The notes under the pieces are model-generated. The model had not been told where the DNA came from, did not search any database, and saw only the letters and a list, made by a program, of their open reading frames with translations. The position numbers were made by a program, and so were the translations under genes. A stretch of DNA of 64,000 nucleotides, taken from contig JADJPT010000002.1 in NCBI GenBank assembly GCA_016713125.1, positions 62,001-126,000 of the forward strand, in the 5' to 3' direction. Origin of the DNA: Betaproteobacteria bacterium. Lineage in GTDB: Bacteria > Pseudomonadota > Gammaproteobacteria > Burkholderiales > SG8-39. Shown here piece by piece: positions 42,323 through 52,281 of this stretch (the first letter of the stretch is position 1; each line of letters begins with the position of its first letter).

Positions 42323-43783
42323 CTACTCCACCCTGTAGTTCGGCGCTTCCTTGACGATCTGCACGTCGTGAACGTGCGACTCGCGCATGCCGGCGGAAGT
42401 GATCTCGACGAACTGCGCCTTGGTGCGCATCTCGTCTATGGTCTCGCAGCCACAGTACCCCATGCTCGCGCGCAGGCCGCCAATCAGCTGGTACAGGATG
42501 CTCAGCACACTGCCCTTGTAAGGCACCCGACCTTCGATTCCCTCTGGCACCAGCTTGTCGACGTTGTTGGTCGGATCCTGAAAATAGCGATCTGCGGCGC
42601 CGTCCTGCATGGCGCCGAGCGAACCCATGCCACGGTAGGATTTGTACGAGCGCCCCTGGTAAAGAATGGTCTCGCCGGGTGCCTCTTCTGTCCCGGCGAA
42701 CATGCTTCCCATCATTACCGCAGATGCACCCGCTGCGATGGCCTTGGCCACGTCGCCCGAATAGCGTACGCCGCCATCGGCAATGCAAGGCACGTCCGTC
42801 GAAGACAAGGCCTCTCGCACGTTGTCTATCGCCGTGATCTGCGGCACGCCCACACCGGCAACGACGCGGGTGGTGCATATGGAGCCCGGCCCGATGCCGA
42901 TCTTGACGCCATCCGCGCCGGCGTCCACCAGCGCCTTGGCCCCGGAGGATGTGGCGATATTTCCGCCGATCACCTGCACCGACGGGAAGCGCTTCTTGAT
43001 CCATTGCACGCGGTCGAGTACACCCTGGGCGTGGCCGTGGGCGGTATCGACCACCAGAACATCCACGCCTGCCTCGACAAGGCGTTCGACGCGCTCGTCA
43101 GTTCCTTCGCCCACGCCTACGGCGGCTCCGGCAAGCAGTTTGCCCTGCACGTCCTTGCTCGCGTTGGGGTGTTCGGTGGACTTGAGAATGTCCTTGACGG
43201 TGATCAGGCCACGCAGTTCGAATGCCTCGTTGACTACAAGCACTCGCTCGAGACGGTGCTTGTGCAACAGCGCCTTTGCCTCCTCCGGACTGGCATCCTC
43301 GCCGACGTAGATCAGCCGCTCCTTGGGAGTCATGATCGAGCGCACCGGGGCATCGAGCTGCGTCTCGAAGCGGTAGTCGCGGTTGGTGACCATGCCGACG
43401 ACACGGCCTTTTTCGACCACCGGGAATCCCGAGACGCGGTACTGCTGGGTCAGGGCCAGCAGTTGACGTACCGTAATGTCCGGTGCAACCGTGACGGGAT
43501 CCCGCAGCACGCCTGATTCGAAGCGCTTGACCTTGGCGACCTCGGCAGCCTGTCCTTCTGCGCTGAGATTCTTGTGGATGATCCCTATGCCGCCTTCCTG
43601 GGCTATCGCGATGGCGAGGCGCGATTCCGTGACCGTGTCCATCGCAGCCGAAACCAGCGGGATGTTGAGGTCGAGCTTACGAGTCAGGCGGGTGCGGAGT
43701 GCTACGTCGCGCGGCAGGACGCGCGAATGGGCGGGCAGCAAAAGTACATCGTCGAAAGTGAGCGCCCGTTGGACGACGCGCAT
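42323..43783 (-). CDS. guaB: IMP dehydrogenase
   Basis: GuaB oxidises IMP to XMP, the rate-limiting step to GMP. The 486-residue protein has the beta/alpha barrel split by a CBS pair (about residues 95-210; VAPDITVRQLLALTQQYRVSG and MVTNRDYRFE). The catalytic loop has IGPGSICTTRVVAGVG with the active-site cysteine, and the flap has the GMGSLGAM segment. It starts the guaB-guaA operon. The -10 box of its promoter lies 27 bases upstream. Confidence 0.97.
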   Translation of the reverse strand: MRVVQRALTFDDVLLLPAHSRVLPRDVALRTRLTRKLDLNIPLVSAAMDTVTESRLAIAIAQEGGIGIIHKNLSAEGQAAEVAKVKRFESGVLRDPVTVAPDITVRQLLALTQQYRVSGFPVVEKGRVVGMVTNRDYRFETQLDAPVRSIMTPKERLIYVGEDASPEEAKALLHKHRLERVLVVNEAFELRGLITVKDILKSTEHPNASKDVQGKLLAGAAVGVGEGTDERVERLVEAGVDVLVVDTAHGHAQGVLDRVQWIKKRFPSVQVIGGNIATSSGAKALVDAGADGVKIGIGPGSICTTRVVAGVGVPQITAIDNVREALSSTDVPCIADGGVRYSGDVAKAIAAGASAVMMGSMFAGTEEAPGETILYQGRSYKSYRGMGSLGAMQDGAADRYFQDPTNNVDKLVPEGIEGRVPYKGSVLSILYQLIGGLRASMGYCGCETIDEMRTKAQFVEITSAGMRESHVHDVQIVKEAPNYRVE

Positions 43784-43805
43784 GGAGGCTACCTTTCACG
43801 CAAAT

Positions 43806-43818
43806 GCGTATTATACGC
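43806..43818 (-). promoter_or_regulatory. guaB -10 region inside a palindrome
   Basis: The 13-bp palindrome GCGTATTATACGC contains TATAAT on the minus strand (43810-43815), about 27 bases before the guaB start. The -35 region is weak. The symmetry could let a repressor such as PurR bind here; no regulator is assigned. Confidence 0.45.
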
Positions 43819-43887
43819 GGATGTCGGCGAAATTCAGTCCGGTGCGTTAAGCCTATTGCGCGCCGAAATTGCGCTTCAGGAGACACC

Positions 43888-44415
43888 ATGCACATCAGCA
43901 AACCGATCCTTTTATTCGCTTTGGCCGCAGCTTGCGGACTCGCGCAGGCGCAGGCCTACAAGTGGGTCGACAAGGATGGCAAGACTCGCTATGGCGATTT
44001 CCCGCCTCCGGGCGTCAAAGCCACGCCCATGAGGGCGCCAACGGGGCCGGCCAGCCCGCCTCCCGCCCCATCCGTCCCGGCCAAGGATGGGGCAGACAAG
44101 AACGGTGTGGGATCGAAGGGTGGTGCGGCGCAGGCTGCGCCCAAAGGGCCGCTCACGCCGGCCGAGCAGGCCCAGGCATTCCGCGAGCGCCAGCTTAAGG
44201 CGAAAGAGGATGCCGAAAAGGCGGAGAAGCAACGCGCCGAGACCGAGGCACGCAAGCAGAACTGCAGCGCTTCTCAGGAGAGTCTGCGCGTGCTGGAGAG
44301 CGGTCGACGCATCTCGAGTGTGAACGCGCAGGGTGAAACGGTATTTCTCGAGGATGCCCAGATTCAGCAGCGCATCGTGGAAGCGCGCAAGGCGGTTACA
44401 GAGAACTGCAAGTGA
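43888..44415 (+). CDS. DUF4124-domain exported protein
   Basis: The 175-residue protein has a signal peptide (MHISKPILLFALAAACGLAQAQA) directly followed by the DUF4124 motif YKWVDKDGKTRYGDFPP. A Pro/Ala-rich linker and a charged coiled-coil segment (EAQAFRERQLKAKEDAEKAEKQ-like) follow. Such periplasmic proteins are common in betaproteobacteria and poorly understood; the DUF4124 domain may bind peptidoglycan or metal-free partners. The ATG at 43888 follows CAGGAGAC. It is divergent from guaB and convergent with rnfH, two bases apart. Confidence 0.85.
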   Translation: MHISKPILLFALAAACGLAQAQAYKWVDKDGKTRYGDFPPPGVKATPMRAPTGPASPPPAPSVPAKDGADKNGVGSKGGAAQAAPKGPLTPAEQAQAFRERQLKAKEDAEKAEKQRAETEARKQNCSASQESLRVLESGRRISSVNAQGETVFLEDAQIQQRIVEARKAVTENCK

Positions 44416-44416
44416 T

Positions 44417-44701
44417 TCAGCGCTGTCGGGCCTGTGCCGCCCGGTCTATGCGCGCGGCCTTCGGATCGACCGTCAACGGGCGATAGACTTCGACCCGATC
44501 CCATTCGCGCAGCAGCGTGTCAGGAGGCAGGACGCGTCCGTGTATGCCCAGAGGGGAGTTGCCGTCCAACTCAGGGTATAGATCGAGAATGCCACTCTGA
44601 CGCAGCGCATCGGCGGCGGTCGCACCCTGCTCCATGGCCAGTTCGACGATGTGCTGTCGTGCCGGCATTGCATAGGCCACTTCAACCCGAATTCGAGCCA
44701 T
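44417..44701 (-). CDS. rnfH: RnfH-family ubiquitin-like protein
   Basis: The 94-residue protein is a UPF0125/RnfH member with a beta-grasp fold: MARIRVEVAYAMPARQHIVEL, GNSPLGIHGRVLPPDTLLREWDRVEVYRPLTVDPK. It overlaps ratA by 20 bases, the usual ratA-rnfH pairing next to smpB. It was first linked to the Rnf electron-transfer complex, but in most species it pairs with RatA and its role is unclear. Confidence 0.9.
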   Translation of the reverse strand: MARIRVEVAYAMPARQHIVELAMEQGATAADALRQSGILDLYPELDGNSPLGIHGRVLPPDTLLREWDRVEVYRPLTVDPKAARIDRAAQARQR

Positions 44702-45137
44702 GGGCACGGCCGTGAACGGAATCGGCACGGCGAATGAAGGCATCCACCATGGTGTCAGCGATGTACTCGAACAGGGGATCGAGCAATCTCGCGAGGATCG
44801 CACTGGAGAATTCATAAGAAAGGGCAAACTCAATTTTCGCAGCACGCGCCTCCAGTGGAATGAAGCGCCAGGTTGCGGAAAACGTCCTGAAAGGCCCCTC
44901 CAGCAAGCGCATTTCCATACCCGCATCCGGGGATTTCATGTTCTCCGTGGTGAATGACTGGCGAACTCCCTTCATACCCACTTCCAGGGTTGCGACTGTC
45001 CTTCTGTCCGTGCGCTCGCTTACGCGCGCCGAGACACACCAAGGCAGGAACTGTGGATAGGACTCAATCGCCTCCACCAGCGCGTAGATCTCACCAGCGG
45101 AATGCTCCACCAGTGCGCTTCGCGTAATGTGCTTCAC
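44682..45137 (-). CDS. ratA: RatA-family protein (START-like)
   Basis: The 151-residue protein matches RatA/YfjG: HSAGEIYALVEAIESYPQFLPWC, TFSATWRFIPLEARAAKIEFALSYEFSS, ADTMVDAFIRRAD. RatA was reported as a toxin that blocks 70S ribosome assembly, but it is also homologous to coenzyme Q-binding COQ10, and its main role is debated. The start is GTG at 45137 (VKHITRSALV). It is divergent from smpB and overlaps rnfH. Confidence 0.9.
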   Translation of the reverse strand: MKHITRSALVEHSAGEIYALVEAIESYPQFLPWCVSARVSERTDRRTVATLEVGMKGVRQSFTTENMKSPDAGMEMRLLEGPFRTFSATWRFIPLEARAAKIEFALSYEFSSAILARLLDPLFEYIADTMVDAFIRRADSVHGRAHGSNSG

Positions 45138-45196
45138 ACAACACCCGCCTGAGCTGGGTCGGCTGCTACAATTCCGCCCCTTCCTCGGTACCAACC

Positions 45197-45640
45197 ATGT
45201 CCATCGTCCAGAACCGCAAAGCTTTTCACGATTACTTCGTCGAAGAGCGATTTGAGGCCGGCCTCGTTCTCGAAGGCTGGGAAGTCAAGGCGATTCGGGC
45301 CGGGCGCGCACAACTTGGCGAGGCCTACGTGATCGTCAAGAATTCCGCACTCTGGCTGATCGGCGCGCATATCAGCGCCCTCCCCACGGCGTCGACCCAC
45401 GTGAATCCGGATCCGGTACGTACCCGCAAACTCCTGCTGCACGCCGAGGAAATCAGCAAGCTGATTGGCAAGGTCGAACAGCGAGGGTACACCCTTGTGC
45501 CGCTGGATTTGCATTACAAGGGTGGCAGAGTCAAATTGGAAATCGGCTTGGCCAAAGGCAAGCAGTTGCACGACAAGCGAGCGACTGAACGAGACAAGGA
45601 CTGGCAGCGGGAGAAGCAGCGTTTGCTGCGCACCCGCTGA
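45197..45640 (+). CDS. smpB: SsrA-binding protein SmpB
   Basis: SmpB binds tmRNA and brings it to stalled ribosomes. The 147-residue protein has NRKAFHDYFVEERFEAGLVLEGWEVKAIRAG, the RNA-binding beta barrel, and the basic C-terminal tail KRATERDKDWQREKQRLLRTR. It is divergent from ratA, the conserved neighbour. No ssrA gene lies in this window. Confidence 0.96.
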   Translation: MSIVQNRKAFHDYFVEERFEAGLVLEGWEVKAIRAGRAQLGEAYVIVKNSALWLIGAHISALPTASTHVNPDPVRTRKLLLHAEEISKLIGKVEQRGYTLVPLDLHYKGGRVKLEIGLAKGKQLHDKRATERDKDWQREKQRLLRTR

Positions 45641-45646
45641 CTGCCT

Positions 45647-48032
45647 TCAGGACTCGGGCGCCGCTTCTGCCAGCGCAATCCAAGTCGATACAACCGTGTC
45701 TGGGTTGAGGGACAGTGAACCTATGCCCTGCTCCATCAGCCAACGTGCGAAGTCCAGGTGATCCGAGGGCCCCTGCCCGCAAATGCCCACGTACTTCCCT
45801 TGCCGCTTACATGCGTCGATTGCCAACTTGAACATCACCTTCATTGCCGGATCGCGCTCGTCGAAGGCTCCTGCTACAAGGCCAGAGTCTCTGTCGAGCC
45901 CCAAGGTCAGCTGAGTCAGGTCATTTGAGCCGATGGAGAATCCGTCGAAATATTCGAGGAACTCATCCGCGAGGACTGCATTCGATGGAACTTCGCACAT
46001 CATCACCATGCGCAAGCCGTTCTGACCGCGCTTCAGGCCATTCTCCTCGAGCAGGCGAATGGTCTGACTGCATTCGTCCAGTGTGCGTACGAACGGCACC
46101 ATCAACTCTACGTTGGTTAGACCCAGTTCGTCGCGCACCTTGCGCATTGCCTGGCACTCCATCTCGAAGCACTCGCGGAAACTCGGTGCAATGTATCGCG
46201 AGGCGCCACGGAAACCGAGCATAGGATTTTCCTCGTCTGGCTCGTAGCGCTCTCCGCCAAGCAACTTCTTGTACTCGTTCGACTTGAAATCCGAAAGTCG
46301 CACAATCACCGGCTTTGGCCAAAATGCTGCCGCGATGGTCGCGACGCCTTCCACCATCTTTTCCCGGAAGAACGTCTTTGGGTCGGCGTACCCATACGAG
46401 GCCTCTTCCACCTTCTCCTTCAGATCCGCAGGCAGATTCGGATACTCGATGCAGGCCCTCGGATGGACGCCGATCAGGTTGTTGATGATGAACTCGAGGC
46501 GCGCCAAACCGACGCCGGCATTGGGAATCTGGGAGAAATCGAAGGCGAGTTCGGGATTGCCGATATTCATCGCGATTTTTACGGGGATCTGTGGGAGTTC
46601 TCCAGTCTCCTGCGATTGGATTTCGAACTCCAGAAGGCCGTCATAAACATTGCCGGTGTCCCCCTCCGCGCAGGATACGGTGACCGGGCGACCCTCCTGC
46701 AGGACCCGCGTGGCATCGCCACACCCCACCACGGCGGGTATGCCGAGTTCTCGCGCAATGATTGCCGCGTGACAGGTTCGACCGCCGCGATTGGTGACGA
46801 TGGCCGAGGCCAGCTTCATGACAGGCTCCCAATTGGGATCCGTCATGTCGGTGACGAGAACGTCGCCTCTGCGCACGCTTGCCATCTTTGATGCGTCGGA
46901 GACGATACGAACGGGGCCGGCACCGATCTTGTGCCCAATGGCGCGTCCGGTGCTGAGTACGGTGCTGCGCGATTTCAGCTGGAAGCATTCTTCTGTGCCG
47001 TGCTGCTTGTGCGACTTGACGGTCTCCGGACGGGCTTGCAGAACGTAGAGTTTTCCGTCCACGCCGTCTTTGCCCCATTCAATGTCCATCGGACGTCCGT
47101 AGTGCTGCTCGATTGCCACTGCATATCCAGCCAGGTCGAGGACATCCTGATCTGTCAGGGAAAAACGGTGGCGGTCCGAGGCAAGTACTTCAGTGGTGCG
47201 CACGGAGCGACCAGCGGACGCGGATTCGGCGAAGACCATCTTCTGCATCTTCGAGCCCAGGGTACGGCGTATCAAAGCCGGACGGCCTTGGCTCAGCATT
47301 GGCTTGTGCACGTAGAATTCGTCTGGATTCACAGCGCCTTGCACCACCATTTCACCCAGCCCCCACGCCGAGGTGATGAATACCACATCGCGGAATCCCG
47401 ATTCTGTATCCAGGGTGAACATCACGCCGCTTGATCCGAGGTCGCTTCGTACCATCTGCTGCACTGCGGCGGACAATGCAACTTCGCCATGCGCGAAGCC
47501 CTGGTGCACCCGATACGAGATTGCCCTGTCGTTGTACAGGGACGCGAATACCATGCGGAATCGCCTCGAGTATGTGCTCGATGCCGTGAATGTTCAGGTA
47601 GGTTTCCTGCTGCCCCGCAAAGGAGGCGTCCGGGAGGTCTTCGGCTGTTGCGCTGGAACGAACCGCAAATGAGATGTCACCTGAAGAGGATTTAATAAGA
47701 TCTTGATAATAAGATCTTATATCCCTCTCGATCTCTGCAGGAAAGGGGGCTTTTTCAATCCAGCCGCGAATCTCGGCACCGCAGGCCGCAAGCGCGACCA
47801 CGTCGTCGGGATTCAGGCTTTCCAGCCGCGTTGCTATGCGCTTGGCCAGACCGCTGTCAGAAAGGAAGGTGCGATAGGCGTCTGCCGTTGTCGCAAATCC
47901 TCCTGGCACACGTATTCCCGAAGCGGCAAGCCCGCCTATCATTTCCCCCAATGAGGCATTCTTGCCTCCGACTTTGTCGAGATCCGACATGCGCAGATCG
48001 CGCAGCCAGGCGACGTATTTGCTGCCTCCCAT
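45647..48032 (-). CDS. ppsA: Phosphoenolpyruvate synthase (one-base frame break)
   Basis: PpsA makes PEP from pyruvate and ATP for gluconeogenesis. The upstream part has VGGKNASLGEMIGGL and SFAVRSSATAEDLPDASFAGQQ. The downstream part has the catalytic-His loop GGRTCHAAIIARELGIPAVVG and the C-terminal GSNDLTQLTLG. Near 47555, one extra base between LEAIP and MVFASLYNDRAISYRVH splits the frame; without it the protein is about 794 residues. It is divergent from ppsR, its regulator. Confidence 0.93.
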
Positions 48033-48147
48033 TGCTTTCCCTTTGTTGCCCTGCACAGGCAAAGTGCATATTGTATCGACTCAGGTATTGATGCGCAGCA
48101 CCAATGCCTATTCTCGCCTTCGAACCTCCAATACACCCCTCCCCGCC

Positions 48148-48975
48148 ATGCCCTTCAGACGTACGGTTTTCTTTGTTTCCGATGGAACGGGCATTTCCGC
48201 TCAGATGCTTGGTCACAGCCTGCTGACACAGTTCGAGGGCTTCGAATTCAAGGAAGTGACCCTGCCGTTCGTGGACAGCGTAGAGAAGGTTCGCCTGGAC
48301 TGCATGCCGCGCATTCAGGCCGCGCTGGAGGCCGGAAACGGTATCCCGATCGTGTTCTCGACGCTGGTGAATCCTGAGGCACGTGACCTCATTCGGGGGT
48401 CAGGCGCACTACTTTTCGATTTTTTCGAAACTTTCATCGACCCGCTGGAGGCCGGGCTGGGGATGAGATCGAATCACACGATCGGTCGTTCCCATGGGGT
48501 CAAGGACACCAAGGGGTATACGAATCGGATAGAAGCTGTGAACTTCGCGATGGCCCACGATGATGGCTCCTCGCACCGTGACCTCGCCGACTCGGACGTG
48601 ATTCTGATCGGTGTGTCCCGTAGCGGCAAGACTCCAACCAGTCTTTATCTGGCTTTGCAATTCGGCGTCAAGGCAGCGAACTATCCGCTTATTCCCGAGG
48701 ATTTCAGTCGGAAGGCCCTTCCGGAAATTCTCAAGCATTACAAGAGCAAGCTCTATGGCCTGACAATATCTCCCGAACGATTACGTGAGATTCGTCAAGA
48801 GCGGCGTCCGGACAGCCAGTACGCCAAGTTCGAGAATTGCCGCTACGAGGTGGAGCAGGCCGAAATGCTGATGCGCCGGGAGGGTGTTCGCTGGATAAAC
48901 TCGACGACAAAATCGATCGAGGAGATCTCGACCACCATCTTGCGCGACATCAAGATCGAGCGGCCACTGTACTGA
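48148..48975 (+). CDS. ppsR: PEP synthase regulatory protein
   Basis: The 275-residue DUF299 protein both inactivates and reactivates PEP synthase by ADP-dependent phosphorylation and Pi-dependent dephosphorylation. It has VFFVSDGTGISAQMLGHSLLTQF at the N-terminus, GRSHGVKDTKGYTNRIEAVN, and the P-loop GVSRSGKTPTSLYLA. It is divergent from ppsA, the usual arrangement, and overlaps the trmH-like gene by 26 bases at the 3' end. Confidence 0.94.
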   Translation: MPFRRTVFFVSDGTGISAQMLGHSLLTQFEGFEFKEVTLPFVDSVEKVRLDCMPRIQAALEAGNGIPIVFSTLVNPEARDLIRGSGALLFDFFETFIDPLEAGLGMRSNHTIGRSHGVKDTKGYTNRIEAVNFAMAHDDGSSHRDLADSDVILIGVSRSGKTPTSLYLALQFGVKAANYPLIPEDFSRKALPEILKHYKSKLYGLTISPERLREIRQERRPDSQYAKFENCRYEVEQAEMLMRREGVRWINSTTKSIEEISTTILRDIKIERPLY

Positions 48976-49741
48976 TCTGTCGACTGCGCTCGTAGAGGCA
49001 GATGGCCGCACATGCGGCTACGTTCAGCGATTCGGTTCCCCCCGGCATGGGGACGGTCACGGCGTGGGTTGCCGCTCTTGCGACTGTCGCCGATACTCCG
49101 GCGCCTTCGCTGCCGAAAACCCAGCCTGTCCTGCCTCGCAGATCCAAGGTCGCGGGTGCTGAACCACCTGAGACTGTAGTCCAAAATACCGCTCCACTGA
49201 ATTCGGCGATTGCCGAGGGCAAGTCGCTCAAGGTACGGACGTCAAGATAGAAATGGCCGCCCATCGCGGCGCGCAGAACCTTGGGTGACCAGGGGTCTGC
49301 ACACCCCGGACCGAGCACAACGGATGGGTTGCCAAAGGCTGCAGCGCTGCGCAGTATCGCTCCGACGTTCCCTGCATCCTGAATGGCGTCCAGGAAAATG
49401 CAGCAACTCGTCGACGACAGGTTCTCGCGAGGCTCAGGTATGCGTATTTCGGCAGCTAGGCCGGTCGGAGTTTCGGTGCCGGAAATCCTGCCGAAGACTT
49501 CGTCAGAGAGGATCACCACCTCCGCGCTCGATCTTCCGATCAGGTTGGCCACTTCACTTCGCTTGAATGTGGTTTCACTGACGATCAGGGTCTCAACGAC
49601 GACTGACCTTTGCAGACAAGTGTCCACCAGATGGACTCCCTCGACCAAGGCACGACCCAGCTTGCGCCGCTCCTTTGGCTCGCCGGCAAGGCGCAACCAT
49701 GCTTTGACCCGTGTATTGTCGCGAGCCTTGATGACTATCAT
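48950..49741 (-). CDS. SpoU/TrmH-family RNA 2'-O-methyltransferase
   Basis: The 263-residue protein has the SPOUT motifs FLDAIQDAGNVGAILRSAAAFG, GWVFGSEGAGVS and VPMPGGTESLNVAACAAICLYE, the knot binding AdoMet. An N-terminal substrate-binding domain (RVKAWLRLAG) is present. It probably modifies rRNA; which nucleotide is not clear, and the name rlmB or trmH would be a guess. It overlaps rnhB by four bases. Confidence 0.88.
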   Translation of the reverse strand: MIVIKARDNTRVKAWLRLAGEPKERRKLGRALVEGVHLVDTCLQRSVVVETLIVSETTFKRSEVANLIGRSSAEVVILSDEVFGRISGTETPTGLAAEIRIPEPRENLSSTSCCIFLDAIQDAGNVGAILRSAAAFGNPSVVLGPGCADPWSPKVLRAAMGGHFYLDVRTLSDLPSAIAEFSGAVFWTTVSGGSAPATLDLRGRTGWVFGSEGAGVSATVARAATHAVTVPMPGGTESLNVAACAAICLYERSRQISTVAARS

Positions 49742-50334
49742 TTGTTTGGTCGGCCGTGCGCCGCAATTACATCGCGGACAGGCGAGAAACTGGTGCGATA
49801 GATTTCGCAGACTCCATGGCGTGCGATTGCCTTCAGATGTGCCGCGGTTGGATATCCCTTGTGCCTGTCCAGTCCATATTCGGGATATCGCTGATGCAGC
49901 CGAAGCATCTCCGTGTCGCGACTTGTCTTGGCGAGAATGGAAGCCGCGGAGATGGATGGATGCAGGCGGTCTCCACCGACGATAGTACGCACCGGAATGT
50001 CCAGTCTTGGGGGGCGGTTTCCGTCCACCCATGCTTCCGTGGCGGGAATAGACAATCCCTCGACGGCACGTCGCATTGCAAGCAAGGTGGCTTGCAGAAT
50101 ATTCAATGCATCAATTTCTTCGACGCTGGCGAAGGCCACATTCCATGCCATTGCTTCGCGCTGAATTAGTTCAGCGATTTCTGACCTGCGCGCTGCGGAC
50201 AACTGCTTGGAGTCGCGAAGTCCGGGAATCGGTTTTTCGGCGTCAAGTATCACGGCAGCTGCGTATACAGGGCCGGCAATCGGCCCTCGACCGGCCTCGT
50301 CTACACCGCAAATTCTAGCCGGGTCTACGGACAT
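49738..50334 (-). CDS. rnhB: Ribonuclease HII
   Basis: RNase HII cuts RNA in RNA-DNA hybrids and at single ribonucleotides. The 198-residue protein has the DEDD-type motif ICGVDEAGRGPIAGPVYAAAV, RDSKQLSAARR, the ISAASILAKTSRD block, and YGLDRHKGYPTAAHL. The ATG at 50334 is used; ATG at 50343 is also in frame. It overlaps lpxB by about 20 bases, the common lpxB-rnhB order. Confidence 0.95.
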   Translation of the reverse strand: MSVDPARICGVDEAGRGPIAGPVYAAAVILDAEKPIPGLRDSKQLSAARRSEIAELIQREAMAWNVAFASVEEIDALNILQATLLAMRRAVEGLSIPATEAWVDGNRPPRLDIPVRTIVGGDRLHPSISAASILAKTSRDTEMLRLHQRYPEYGLDRHKGYPTAAHLKAIARHGVCEIYRTSFSPVRDVIAAHGRPNK

Positions 50335-51480
50335 TCGGAGCATCAAGCAGTCGCAGAACTGCTTCCGCAGCCTTTGTGGCATTGTCTTGGCGCAACATCA
50401 GGTGCATTTCGCGAAATCGCTCCACCTGCTTTTGCTGACGCGGCGCATCCTTGAGCAGGGCAAGCAGCGCATCTGCCAATGCCTGCGGCGTTGCAGCATC
50501 TTGCATGAACTCGTCCACGAGGAACTCGCCGGCTAGCACGTTCGGAAGTCCGACGTATGGCGTGTAGAGCATACGCTTCATGAGTTGCCAGGTCAGAGAC
50601 GACATCTTGTAGACAATAACCATCGGCGTCTTGTACAGAGCCGTCTCCAGCGTCGCAGTTCCGCTTGCCACCAATGCCAAGTCGGCAGCGGCAAGCGCTT
50701 CATGAGAATGGCCAAACAGCAGGGTAAGCGGCAAGTCTGCTGCACTGTTTCTATAAATGGCGTCCTCCATCTGGTCTCGGGTAGCCCTTGAAGCTGTGGG
50801 GCACACAAAGTGAACATCCCTAACTCGGCGTGCAGCTTTTTTGCAGCCTGCACGAAAGTATCGGCCATGTAATGGAGTTCTGACTGTCGGCTACCGGGTA
50901 GCAGGGCGACGATCAGCCTATCGGAGGGCAGGCGTAACTGCTCCCGTGCAGCGACTTTGTCGACTACGAGTGGAATAGTGTCGGCTACAGGATGACCGAC
51001 GTAGGTCACTGGAATGCCTGCCTTGCGGTAGATCTCGGTTTCGAACGGAAAGAGTACCAGCACGTGGGATACAGACGCGGCAATCGTTCGTATGCGCCCT
51101 CCTCGCCATGCCCAGATCGAAGGTCCCACATAGTGAATTGCCGGAATGCCAGCAGCTTTCAAGCGACGCTCTAATGCGAGATTGAAATCCGGGGCATCCA
51201 CGCCGATGAACATGTCCGGACGTTCGTCCAGAAATCGTTCCGTCAGGCGTTTACGAATACCCATAATTTCGCGATAGTGCCGCAATACCTCGACGTAGCC
51301 TCGAACAGCGAGCTTCTCCATCGGGTACATGCTCTCCAGTCCCTGCCCTGTCATGCGCGGGCCGCCGATACCCGTGTACGCGAGATTGATTCGGCGCATA
51401 CGGAGCGCGGCGAGGAGATGCCCACCGAGGAGGTCGCCGGATGCCTCTCCTGCAACCATCGCAATGCGTGCTTCGCTCAC
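50315..51480 (-). CDS. lpxB: Lipid-A-disaccharide synthase (one-base frame break)
   Basis: LpxB joins UDP-2,3-diacylglucosamine and lipid X to form the lipid A disaccharide on the inner membrane face. The first part has MVAGEASGDLLGGHLLAAL and VDAPDFNLALERRLKAAGIPAIHYVGPSIWAWR. Near 50807 a T is missing, so VCPTASRATRDQMEDAIYR begins in the next frame, followed by ADLALVASGTATLE. Corrected length is about 388 residues. It is downstream of lpxA and overlaps rnhB. Confidence 0.93.
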
Positions 51481-51488
51481 GTTCTTGC

Positions 51489-52262
51489 TCAGCGGATGAT
51501 GCCGCGCGTCGCCCGATTCAGGAACTCGGCGAGCATGCCAACCTCGGGAAACTCGACGGACATGGCTTCCAGTTCGCGCTTTGCTTCCTCAAGAGGCAGC
51601 CCGGATCGATACAAAGTGCGGTAAGCACGACGCAAGGCTGCGATCGCTTCAGACGAAAATCCGCGACGCTTCAAGCCTTCGCTGTTGATTCCGTACGGTT
51701 GTGCAGTGTTGCCTGCTGACATGACGTAGGGAGGGAGATCTTGTTGCAGAAATGTGCCCATGGCGGTGAAGCTGTGCGCACCAATCTGGACGAACTGGTG
51801 CACCAATGTCGTTGCACCGAGTATTGCCCAATCTCCGACTCGCACGTGGCCAGCGATCTGGCAGGCATTGGCGAAAATGGTGTTGCTGCCAATTTGGCAG
51901 TCGTGCGCAAAATGTACGTAGGCCATAACCCAATTGTCGTCACCGACGCGAGTCACCCCGGCATCCTGCGTTGTGCCACGATTGATCGTTACGTACTCTC
52001 GGATCGTGTTGCGGTCACCGACTTCAACGGATGTCGGCTCCCCTGTGTACTTCTTGTCCTGGGGCGGACCGCCAATGCAGGCAAATTGTGAGATGTGATT
52101 GTCGCGACCGATGCGCGTGTGTCCTTCAATGACTGCGTGTGGGCCGATACATGTTCCTTCGCCAATCTCGACGTGCTCGCCGATAATTGCATAGGGACCC
52201 ACCTCTACGTCTCCGTGCAGCTTAGCCTTCGGATGGATTATCGCTGTAGGATGGACGGGCAT
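51489..52262 (-). CDS. lpxA: UDP-N-acetylglucosamine acyltransferase
   Basis: LpxA transfers 3-hydroxyacyl chains to UDP-GlcNAc, the first step of lipid A synthesis. The 257-residue protein is a left-handed beta-helix of hexapeptide repeats (IHPKAKLHGDVEVGPYAIIG) with the GGPPQDKKYTGE and ANACQIAGHVRVGDWAILG segments and a C-terminal helical domain. It lies between fabZ and lpxB, eight bases apart from each at its 3' side. Confidence 0.96.
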   Translation of the reverse strand: MPVHPTAIIHPKAKLHGDVEVGPYAIIGEHVEIGEGTCIGPHAVIEGHTRIGRDNHISQFACIGGPPQDKKYTGEPTSVEVGDRNTIREYVTINRGTTQDAGVTRVGDDNWVMAYVHFAHDCQIGSNTIFANACQIAGHVRVGDWAILGATTLVHQFVQIGAHSFTAMGTFLQQDLPPYVMSAGNTAQPYGINSEGLKRRGFSSEAIAALRRAYRTLYRSGLPLEEAKRELEAMSVEFPEVGMLAEFLNRATRGIIR

Positions 52263-52281
52263 CGATCAGATCTCGTGATGC

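Noticed and set aside
42239..43516. A 425-codon plus-strand open frame
   Set aside because: It is antisense to guaB and guaA and has no family likeness.
47694..47718. Direct repeat AATAAGATCTT with a 14-base period inside ppsA
   Set aside because: It lies in coding sequence (YYQDLIK) and is best explained by chance in an AT-rich patch.
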